A DNA stretch of 27,634 bases from Monoraphidium neglectum. Taxonomy: Eukaryota; Chlorophyta; Chlorophyceae; Sphaeropleales; Selenastraceae. The position numbers and the translations under genes are program-made. The stretch is from NCBI RefSeq assembly GCF_000611645.1, contig NW_014013216.1:1-27634 (forward strand), in the 5' to 3' direction. Position 1 is the first letter of the stretch. Each line of letters begins with the position of its first letter. Of this stretch, positions 19,135-27,634 are shown piece after piece. Under the pieces are notes generated by a model. The model did no database searches. It worked only from the letters and a program-made list of their open reading frames with translations, and had not been told where the DNA came from.

Positions 19135-19450
19135 CTTATCATAGCATTTTCCCGCTTGTACTTGGAGCCGCACAGGCAATGCCAGGAATGGAGAGGAGGC
19201 CAATCGCCGCAGGGTATCACATGCACGTGTATTGCCTTTGCCCTTGCAAACAGCTGCCAGAAATGCACGCTTCCAATCCACACGGGCCTTGCGCACCCGC
19301 CAGACTTGGCAGATCAAGTGTTGAAGGTAGCACGGGCTAGTGAGGCCTTCAATATCAGCGCAGCGTTGCCATCTGCTCCAGGGGCGGCCGAATTTTGCAG
19401 CCTGCCCAATATGATCTGAACCTCCACCAGCGTTGGCTCAGTGACCATCT
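19135..19450 (-). mobile_element. Relic of a non-LTR (LINE-type) retrotransposon reverse transcriptase
   Basis: Read on the minus strand: a segment LGRLQNSAAPGADGNAALIL matches the conserved LINE RT block of type I..LK..KAPGPDG-P-E-LK. After an in-frame stop comes LICQVWRVRKARVDWKRAFL and AAVCKGKGNTRACDTL, matching the W..G..P..W....I.PI.KGKGD...C.NYR block. One frame later comes IGLLSIPG, matching RGI.LLSIPGK. The order and spacing are those of the RT fingers region. A stop, a frameshift and loss of recognisable motifs beyond 19135 show that it is dead. The YADD catalytic block is not found. Upstream on the minus strand (19450-19690) the open stretch SRADKQLSDEAQAALSMF could be the endonuclease-RT linker. 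Confidence 0.7.
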
Positions 19451-20342
19451 GCTCTGCTGACTGCTTGGCCTGGGCGGCCGTTTCGCGAGGGGGGGGGGGC
19501 GGCTTGGCGTGTCGCGCCGCTGACGCAGGAGGGCGGGAGGACGCTGGGGGGGCGAAAACATGGAGAGCGCTGCTTGGGCTTCATCAGAGAGCTGCTTGTC
19601 CGCGCGGCTGCGAGTGGTGACAGCCAGCAGTCCCACAGCCGCAGCACGGCTTGGACTCATTGACCCGGCTGGCTTGGACACATTGGGTGCATGACAAAGT
19701 CATACATGCTTTGTATTCACACTGTCAATACGTCCGAGGACTGTGCAAAGCACTCCGGTGTGCTGTTACGGTCCGATTGGGCTGGCTTCTGGGTGGGCAT
19801 CTTTGAATCTTGGGCTGGCTTCTACAGGTCAGCACAACGACGGAAACAGTTCGGCCATGTGCACGGCTGCTGCAGAGCCAGCGATGCGTTAAACTTCAAG
19901 CTGAACCCTCTCGTTTTTAAATGCGCCATGTGGCTCTGACCAAACACGCAAAGGCCAGGTGCAGCTTCGCGTGACAACAAGCGGGAACCTGCTGGCCCAA
20001 AACGACCCACAAATGAACAAATAGTTTGCCGTGAGCACAAATCAACCCACAACTTTATTCTGAATTACACTGAACCCGTACACGAGACATATAATCAAAG
20101 GTGGGCACAGGCAGAGTGTGGTGGTCAGCTTGACCCGAAGCGCCAGCATACGTCGCCCACCAGGGCCTCAGCCAACGCCACAGCCACGGGTGCGCTTAGC
20201 CATCGTCCTGTTGTTAGGCGGGTCTGAAAAAATCTATTACCAACAAGATCGCATCCGTCGCTGCAGATGACACTGCCCTGACATAACGCCCAACCCCACA
20301 TCTGGCCGTAACAATGTGCAGACCAGAGTGACGTCGCCCAAT
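19451..20342. other. Intergenic, upstream of the plus-strand RLLQ gene
   Basis: 19451-19690 may be the continuing retroelement relic (minus strand). A run of ten or more G lies at about 19490-19500. The remainder is of lower GC with no supported frame and should hold the promoter of the gene at 20343. Similarity to the start region of the paralogue extends only about 25 bases upstream of the ATG. Confidence 0.35.
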
Positions 20343-20957
20343 ATGCGCCCAGCCCTTGCCCTCCTGCTGGGGGCGGCCCTGCTGCTCGCGGTCGATGCCG
20401 TTGCCCCCAACAAGGCAGCTGCCCAGCCGCCCGCTGCTGCTGCGGTCAACGCGACAGCAACCCGCGCTGTGGAGCCCAAGCACCCTTCTGCTACGGCCCT
20501 CAGCGCTTACGGCGGTGCTGCGATGAAGGCGTCCGAGCCCAAGGTGCCAGCCAAGGCGTCCCCCAGGACCTCTCCATCTGCCGTCGAAGACAAGCTCAAG
20601 GGCCGCCTGCTGCTGTCCCAGCCCTCCACCACCGACGCTGGGCCTGCACCCGCGACCGTCAAGCCCCCATCTGCCTCAATGTCCCCCACCACGGCGGCGC
20701 AGACCACGCTGAGCCCCAAGCATTCCCCCACCGCGGCGGTGCACTTCAAGCCAAAGCCCAAGCACTCCCCAGCCGCCGCCCCCCCAGACAACGCGAGCGA
20801 GGGCCGCCACCTGCTGCAAGACATCCCTGAGGCCACGACGCAACCTCCCACGACCAAGCCGGCCAACCGCCCCGCTTACTTGCCCCACAAGAAGCCTGTC
20901 AAACGCCCAGAGCACCACTATGGCCGCCGACTGCGCTCCTCCTGGATGGGTGCATGA
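20343..20957 (+). CDS. Small secreted Ala/Pro/Lys-rich protein with RLLLSQ/RHLLQ motifs, 204 residues
   Basis: An intronless frame from ATG 20343 to TGA 20955-20957. The start is chosen over an upstream in-frame ATG at 20316 because it gives a compact signal peptide (MRPALALLLGAALLLAVDA) and matches the start of the paralogue at 18062. The mature part is low in complexity: Ala, Pro, Lys, Ser and Thr with repeated EPKHP/EPKVP/SPKHSP units (around residues 48, 66, 125 and 140), an N-glycosylation-like NAT, and two leucine motifs, KGRLLLSQ near residue 90 and EGRHLLQD near residue 160. It ends with a basic tail (NRPAYLPHKKPVKRPEHHYG then RRLRSS). RLLQ-type motifs are common in secreted proteins of green algae; their role is not established. 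An extracellular or cell-wall location is inferred. No known domain is visible. Confidence 0.75.
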   Translation: MRPALALLLGAALLLAVDAVAPNKAAAQPPAAAAVNATATRAVEPKHPSATALSAYGGAAMKASEPKVPAKASPRTSPSAVEDKLKGRLLLSQPSTTDAGPAPATVKPPSASMSPTTAAQTTLSPKHSPTAAVHFKPKPKHSPAAAPPDNASEGRHLLQDIPEATTQPPTTKPANRPAYLPHKKPVKRPEHHYGRRLRSSWMGA

Positions 20958-22151
20958 GCACAGTGTGTGCCCGGGGTGCAGAGCGCCGAAGAGGGGCCCG
21001 CAACCTGAGTTGATGCACGCCAGCCGCCTGTCATTTCATAATGATTGCTTGTTGGGAACACCCTGGCTGCATGTGAACACGGCGTTGCACATCATTGCAT
21101 CGTGCCACCTTCATACAAGCACCCGTGCAGCCGCACATCTTCGCCGATGTGTTGCTTGCGCGCCGGTGTGCATTCTGCACTGTGATTGTGCGCACGTGAT
21201 GCATGCGATGCGCGCAAGCTAGGATGCAAGGGCTGCTTCTGGATGCAAGCTTGCTGCTAAGACGCCTGGTTGCTTTATTTGCAAACTCAAAGAGGCTGGT
21301 CTTGTGTGTGGTGCGTGATCGTTTTTGTCGGCCAGTTGGGGTACTGCAAGTGGTACCAGGTTCCAAGGCCATCATAACCAAGCAAAGCGCACCTGCCCCA
21401 CGCACTGGGGATTCTGGAGCTTGACAAACCATGAGCGCGATTCACCCCTTGATTGAATCATTTAATACTTGCAAACGGGCATGTCAACCTGACCACCAAG
21501 CTCAGGTCGATTTCACATCAGCGATATATGTGCGTTCCTCCCGGATTCTGCTTTGCTGTGCTGTAAACAGTATGGGCATGGCTCTTGCTGGGCAATTTCC
21601 AGTGGCAGGCTTTATTCTTCCATACCTCAAGACGTCAAGAACAGCTCGCATGCATGCCAAAATCATACAATTTCAATGGCACTGCAATTTGTCCGCCACG
21701 CCAGTACAGCAGTCAAAACGGCGACTGCTGCATGCATGAGGTCTGCCTTCATGGACACCAGCAGGACAGTCACTCGTTAAATCGACTTGTCTTGCAATCT
21801 GGCGTGTAGCTCAATATTCCTGTACCGTATGTACTGCACGGTACCCCTTGGTTTGTGGCCACCTGATTTTTCAGGCGCCTTGCTTGTTTCAGGTCCAGTC
21901 ATATTCGCACAGAGGCGTCGTTCGGCCGTTAAAGCAGCTGCACAAGCACGCAAGGGGCCCAGTGCCATTGTGGTCCTGCCCGCAGCAGCCCCCCTGGCTA
22001 CTGTAGAACGAAGAGTTTCCCTCAATCCCAGGACGTCATTCAGCCGCAGCTCCACTCAGCGGGCGAAACATGAACGCTGCCGCAGCATTCGCGTTCCTAT
22101 GAAGTTACTGGTATTAGCTTCGCGTCAACCACACACACAGCGTGCGCAAGA
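20958..22151. other. Intergenic; 3' flank of the RLLQ gene and upstream region of ECM29
   Basis: TGTAA at 21562-21566 could be the polyadenylation signal of the gene ending at 20957 (about 605 bases away, long but not unusual for green algae). A perfect 7-base inverted repeat GTACCGT/ACGGTAC with a 9-base loop lies at 21822-21844. Open frames on both strands at about 21777-22173 have protein-like composition but no motif. Confidence 0.35.
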
Positions 22152-23477
22152 ATGGCGGACTCAGACGAAGTAGCAGCTTTGGATCGGATTTTGACGCGCT
22201 TGGCTGTCAGTGAGGACGATCAACTGGAAACAGTGCGTCAAATACGTTTGGATACATGGATGACCTGACGCGCTCAGATCATGGCGCTCACATGGATCAC
22301 CGCGTCATCCCCGCATGCAGACGCTGCAAAAGCTTCTGCCGCTCGTGATCGAGAAGCTCTCGACCCAGAGTGCGCTAGTGAGGGCCAAGGTGCGATCAAG
22401 ACCCCGCAGAGGCGTGGGCCTGCAAGAGGTGCATTACCGCGTGTTGGCAATCAGGGTGCTGGCCAGAGTGGCGGGGACACCAATCGTCGCCAGGATGAGC
22501 AGCCTGTATCTACAATTTTGTGCTGGGTTACTGTCTGGACTTTTGTCTGTAATTGCAGCCTCATACCACCCGGTACGCGTGCTGCAACCTCCCACAAGGT
22601 GCTGGAGCTGTTGGGCCATGTCAACAAGCGCCTCAAGGCCGCCCGCTCCATGGGCCTGCCCCTGCTGGCGCTCGCCCGCCTGGCAACTGGCTCGCTCAAC
22701 CCCATGGTCCGCAGCTTTGGGCTCGTGTACACGGAGATGGCGGTGGACCGCGCGCCGGCGGGCGAGCTGACTAAGGCGGTGAGTGATGGGCGGAGCGGTG
22801 TGCTTGGTGGAGGAGGACATTCTTCTGTGTGGTAATCGTCCTCGGGCCCAGGTGGCAGGGCAGGTGGGGTGTCAGGGCAGGCGAAATCGGCAAAGGTGGT
22901 CCCCCTCACGCGAAGGCGCAAGGACCCCCTAATGCCCAGCAAGGGGGGTGCAGCTGTCATTAGGAAGCTTCCTATGAGTCCGACCAGGGTGGCAGGCGGC
23001 AATCTTCATGTGCTCAAGCGAAATTCAGACAGCAGCGCCGTTTGTGGCAATCAGAGCACTGCCGTCTACGTCACTGTGCCCCAACACGACAACCACGGGC
23101 CCCTGCAGCTGCCGCTCCTGCTGGACGGCATCAGCAGCCGTGCGCCGCAGCACGCAGCCATTGCGCTGCGATGCGCAACGGTCGCCTTGACCGCCCTCGG
23201 CCCCGCGGGAACAGCGTCTGCGGCATCCGTCACAGCTGCCGCGTCGGGCGTCGCGGGCGGCCCAGCCACCCTGCAGCTGCTGCCGGCGTCGGGCGCTGAC
23301 AGGGCGGTCCTGTTGGATCATGTGACTAAGCTGTTGCTGTACCAAAGGCCTTCAGGTGAGAAGGTGCTGTCACCGCTGGCGGCTGCGCAGCAGGTGCGCT
23401 CAGGAGTCCGCAGATGTGCAGTCGAGTTATCATTGCTGGTGCAGCGGCAGGTGCCGCGTACGTGCAGCTGCTATTCC

Positions 23478-23541
<64 letters not shown>

Positions 23542-26500
23542 CCGGCTGATCCTGTCTTATCTGCTTGGTTGCGTCACTGCATCCCTGCTGCTGGTGTTTC
23601 TTATCTGTACTTAACGCCTTCTACCGTTGATTCCCCCCAAATGCAAATTCAATCAAAAGGCCGGCCCTGCACCAACAACCGTTCAGGGCTTGGCAGCCGC
23701 AAGCGGGTTGGCCGCGGCCGCGCCAGCTGTCGCGGCCCTGCCGCCCGCCGGCCTGTCGGCTGCTGACATGGCAGCGTTTGAGGAAAAAGGGGTCCCAGAT
23801 CAATGGGAGCTCGTCCGACGCAAGCTGGGGGCGCTGCAGCTGATTGCTGGCGCCACCGCTGGCAGCCCCGTCCTGTCCAGTGGCGCGGGCGTGGCCGTCA
23901 ACGGTGGCAGCGGCAGAGCTGGCGGCGGTGCCGCGGCCGAGGCGGGCGGCGGGGACGCCGAAATGGGCGAGGCAGGCGGGGCGGTGCCTGGGGCCAGCGG
24001 GTCGGAGACAGTCGCGCCTGCGCCTGAGGCGGCGGCGCTGCTGCAGCCTGCGGAGGTTCTCATCCCACTGTTGGTGGCGGCCTGCGACCCCTCTGAGCCT
24101 GTGTCAAGGTGAGCTGCCGCTTGTCATGGTACGGCAGGCAGCTGAATGGGTTTGGGGCCAGCGAAGACTTGAGATGCCGTGCACAGGGTGCCATTTTCCT
24201 GTCTGGCAGTGTGCCGGCAAGCGGCTGCCGTGCTTGCCAAGGCATGACGCTTGCTGCCACTCCAAGCTGGACGCGCAGCCGCAAAGCCCCGCGGAGCCTC
24301 CCGCCCTGCGGACGATCCGTGTTCGCTCACTGGCCGCCCCGCCCGGCATTCCATCGCGCCCAGGCGCGGCGAGGCGCTGGCGCGGCGCCTGTGCGGCGTG
24401 GAGAGCCCGAAGACCAGCGTTGACCTGGAGGACGCTGGGCTGGTGGGGCGCCTCATGGCCCTGGTGCTGGGGGGCGGCGGCGGCGGCGTGGAGGTGCGCG
24501 ATCTGCCTCCGTGCAGGTGTTGCAACCCTTTGGCGATTGATGGGTTCCGATGGGGTCGCAAAAGGGGGGATCTTTGGCTGGCATGCGCCCGCATTGAATT
24601 CTGAACTCACGGCTCAGGGCGGGGGCGTGCAAGTGGGCCGCATTGTGCTTGGGCTGGTGTGCCGTGGTGCCGATGGCATCGTGTGCGCGCTGAAACTGGC
24701 GCGTGCTTGCCCATCGCTCTGTGCCCTTCAGGCTGGCAAGGCCGCCACGCCGGTCGGCCCCGCTCTGGCGGCGCGCATCATGCAGGTGCGGGTCCACGGT
24801 ATCTGCCTGGCAGCTGCGCGATTGGATTGGATTGCGTCAAGGAGTCACTTACAGATTGCGTGGGACGAATTGTGCCTGACCCGCGACACAGAAATTGTGC
24901 TGCAACTTACCGTGATGTTTGCGTGGCGTTGGGCGTCTGCGGCACTCTCGCACTGCGCTGAATCGCAATGTGTTGCGCCCCCTTGCCGGGCCCCTCACTC
25001 ACCGTGTGGCGCACAGCTGCTCGTGCGCTCGGTGGCAGCGGCGCAGCGGTTCCCGGAGAACGCGCGTGTGCTGAGCGTCTGCCTGTATGGCCCGGGTGAG
25101 CGCGCTGTCAGGTTCGGCAAGCGCACAGGGGGCTGGAAGCACCTATCATCAAGACTGTGGAAGTTGGCAGTGCCCTGTCCTGGCAAATGTGTGGGGTCCT
25201 CGGCACGTGCGCTTTCTAGCCCCCACCAAGCGCTTGTAATATCACAGCATCCCAATTTGACATTGGCGACCCGAACCCCAACCACTTCCGCTGCCTCACC
25301 GCCCAGGCGCCCCTAGCTCCGGCGGTGGGCAGGTGCCGCTGGGAGCGCCGTCTGGCGGCGCCACGGGCCGCCTGCGCGCGCTGGGCATGGAGTGGTGCGT
25401 CTGGGTGATCAAGCACTCCCCCCAGCACCAGCTCAAGGCCATGGCGCCCTCGCTGCTGGAGCGCCTGCTGCCCGCCACCGGGGGCGGGGGCGCGGCGATC
25501 GGAGGCGGGACAGGAGGAGGGGATGCGATGGTACGAATCTGGGCTGAGCTGTTTTTGCGGGGTGCAGGGATGACTTGGAGGGGGTTGGTAGATTGGAAAG
25601 ACCTGCGTGGGTCGCCTTGGCCAGAACGTTGTCAGCCAACGCCCATCGGCCATCCGCGCCAAGCCAATCTTGACACGGCGCCTCTCGCCCCATTGCCCTG
25701 CCCCACTGACCACTCGCCCCCGCCGTGCAGCAAGTGGATGGGCCGAGCGGCGGGGCCGGGGGCGGCCCGCAGGATGCGGCCATGCGGGGCTGGGCCTACC
25801 AAGCCGTCGCGGCGCTGGCGCAGCGGCTGCCTGAGCATTTTGAGGTGCTGTCGCTGGGCCAGGGTCCTGAAATGTGTGTGGCACAGGGCAGCAAGCCGTT
25901 TTGCACTGTCAGGACGTGCCCGCTTGAGCGTTGACGCTTCATGCAGTGTCCCGGCGCCTGCTCAAGTCCGGAGGTGCTGCTGCGACGGCCTGCTGGACTC
26001 CAGAACTTCTGCCGCAATCACGGATGCCAGGTTGCATTTCTTGACTTGCTGGCACCCCAACTCAAACCCCCACTCCCCCCCCCCCCGGGCTGCTGTAGGG
26101 GGATGTGGGTGTCGCGCGCCGCTTCTTTGGCGCCCTGGCGTCAGAGCCCGCAGGCAGCCGCTCCGCCCTGCAGGAGGCCGTCAGCAGCCTCGCGGGCGCC
26201 TACTCCCTGGCAGCCGCCCGAAGGCGCCAGCGGGCGACGGCTGCCGCCGCGAACGACGGCGGCGTCGCCGGGGCGGCGGGGGACGGGGGTGATGACGACA
26301 GGGTGGGGGAGGAGCTGCAGGAGCTGCTGCTGGGCAGTTTGGACAGCGATCAGGCGGCGGTCAGGCTGTGCGCCATACAGGTGTGACGCTGCACGGCTTT
26401 GCAGGGGGCCTGCGTGGATATTGTTGTCCTTGTCATCCGCGTGCTGATGTTCCGCCACAGCGACGTGCTGACCGCCTGCGCTAGCATGGTGCCGTTGTGA

Positions 26501-27634
26501 TGTGGCCCTCTTTCTGTCACAGCCGGCCTCGTGATTGCTTGCGCACCTCTGCTTGCGACCTCTCCCCACCTCTCACCTACCATCGTGGCTCACGCCCACC
26601 AAACCCTTGAACCCTGATTCACCGTGGGTTGACCCTCATCACCCCTCAAAAATCCTCGCAGTGGTTCACGCGCTTGTTCCCCCCAAGCCACGCCCCCTCG
26701 CGCTACGCGTGCTGCCTCGCCGCGGGCGACCCCAAGCCTGAAATTCGGGATGCAGGCCTCCGCGGCCTCGCCCTCGCGCCCGGCGGCGGCGGGTACGGGC
26801 CGCAGGCGCTCGGCGGCGGCGCGGGCGGGGCCGGCGGCGGCGGCGGCGCAGGGCAGCTGCTGGCCGCGCTGTACCCAGCCCCGAAGGTCAGGGGGCTCCC
26901 CACCCTTGTTATTGCGCTTCCATTCTCATCATCCTGTACATGTCATCTCTCTTTGCCTGTTCCTGCATGTTGTGACCTACACAGCTGCCTTGCGCACACA
27001 CGCCGGTGTCCCAAAATCATCCCAAGCCCTGTTTCGTCCTCGTGCCGCGGCCGGACCTGCAGGCGCTGCTGGCGGTTGCCGTGTCGAAGCACCCCGGGCT
27101 GTCAGGGGCTGCGGACCCGAACCGGCCCCTGCCGATGAATGACAGGGCGCTTGAGGCGCTGGTGGCCTTCCTTGGCTGCTGCAGGTGAGGTATAGCGATG
27201 CTTTGTCGTGTTGTCTTGGGTTGGATCAACAACAGGGTGCTGCAGCTGAAGAATCGCAGGCAACTGGGAGTGCGGCTTGGCGCGGGCGATTGATGACATC
27301 ACCGTTGCTGCCGGCGGCGTTCGCTCGCGCAGTCGCACTGCCAGTTGCCCGCACTCAAGCAACAGGATCCCCCTCCATGTCCACCAGCAACTTGATTGCA
27401 TCTCATGCTGCGTTATTCGTCTGCTCATGGCAATGTCCAACAGCCGTCCTAGTATCGGTTTCCACATCATGCGCCGCCTGATCCCTTTGCCCGCTGCCGT
27501 ATTGCCAGGGTGACCGCCGCCGCGCGGTCCGTCGCGGGAGGCGGCGCGCAGGCCGGCGACGACGCTGACGAGGCGTATGCGCTGCTGCTAGAGCACGCCG
27601 CCTGCCGCGCCGCGCCCCGCGCGCTTCTGTCCGC
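22152..27634 (+). CDS. ECM29: Proteasome adaptor and scaffold protein ECM29 (N-terminal part, runs off window)
   Basis: ECM29 is a long HEAT-repeat protein that tethers the 19S cap to the 20S core of the proteasome and takes part in proteasome quality control. Exons: 22152-22232, 22321-22389, 22599-22778, 23109-23393, 23687-24108, 24364-24493, 24732-24785, 25017-25095, 25307-25530, 25731-25844, 26099-26380, 26662-26886, an exon ending at 27184 (start 26985, 27026 or 27063, all in frame), and 27509 onward. Phases agree throughout. Conserved stretches colinear with plant and human ECM29: LDRILTRLA (residues 10-18), KVLELLGHVNKRLKAA (from 50), FGLVYTEMAVDRA, RRGEALARRL, AAAQRFPENARVLSVCLYGPG, GMEWCVWVIKHSPQHQLKAM, AYQAVAALAQRLPEHF, LQEAVSSLAGAY and LAAGDPKPEIRDAGLRGLAL. 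About 780-800 residues are present; the family is roughly 1,800 or more. Gly/Ala-rich insertions (exons 5, 9, 11, 12) lengthen loops between repeats. The ATG context (AGAATGGCG) is good. Confidence 0.93.
23477..23539. repeat. (CTG)21 tract with two TTG interruptions in ECM29 intron 4
   Basis: Twenty-one triplets, CTG except for TTG at 23486-23488 and 23510-23512. Intron placement (23394-23686) follows from the phase-0 junction CAG|GTGCGC ... TTCAG|GGC, which joins the family-conserved segments on either side. All three plus frames are open across the tract, so read-through as polyLeu, polyCys or polyAla cannot be excluded from sequence alone. Confidence 0.85.

Noticed and set aside
22281..22835. 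Unspliced 184-codon frame at the start of ECM29
   Set aside because: It reads through two introns; only the part 22599-22778 matches the family and splice sites explain the rest.
23356..23549. Leu-, Cys- or Ala-run proteins across the CTG tract
   Set aside because: Phase and family conservation place the tract inside intron 4 between 23393 and 23687. The alternative donor at 23356 leaves a phase that only a weak acceptor could match.
1..27634. tRNA, rRNA, CRISPR arrays, bacterial operons or viral genes
   Set aside because: No clover-leaf, rRNA core motif, spaced repeat array, Shine-Dalgarno-led gene chain or viral hallmark gene was found by eye on either strand.

Overview
The window reads as nuclear DNA of a green alga (Chlorophyta, core chlorophyte type). 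The genes are split by many short introns of roughly 150-300 bases. Donors are mostly GTGCG or GTGAG and acceptors mostly GCAG, exons are GC-rich with G/C in third codon positions, CAG/CTG tracts recur, and TGTAA pentamers (the chlorophyte polyadenylation signal) lie downstream of several stop codons. I see no operons, rRNA, tRNA or CRISPR. I cannot place the genus.

Layout. 1-254: last exon of a secreted cysteine-rich protein gene. About 1.4-3.0 kb: an eroded, stop-containing copy of the 5' half of the ECM29 gene that sits intact at 22-27 kb. 3.2-4.3 kb: a CA/GC microsatellite and coding-like segments ending at a stop followed by TGTAA. 5692-6942: a complete four-exon paralogue of the first gene. 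8616-12677 (minus strand): an eleven-exon gene, fully resolvable, for a 644-residue ankyrin-repeat protein with a polyQ/Ala/Pro linker and a C-terminal U-box, hence a probable E3 ubiquitin ligase. 13.1-16.8 kb: a strongly strand-asymmetric region with two exceptionally long minus-strand open frames in one register and no family I recognise. 17582-18062 (minus) and 20343-20957 (plus): two paralogues of a small secreted RLLQ-motif protein, the first with a one-base frameshift. Between them on the minus strand (19.1-19.45 kb) lies the wreck of a non-LTR retrotransposon reverse transcriptase. 22152 to the end: the first fourteen exons of ECM29, the HEAT-repeat proteasome adaptor, running off the window.

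Two genes belong to the ubiquitin-proteasome system (the U-box ligase and ECM29), but they lie on opposite strands about 9.5 kb apart and I see no evidence that they are co-regulated. The main theme is local duplication and decay: a decayed ECM29 copy, two cysteine-rich paralogues flanking it, two RLLQ paralogues and one retroelement relic within 28 kb. Exon borders were set by hand from reading frame, GT/AG sites and remembered family conservation, and have not been checked against transcripts.
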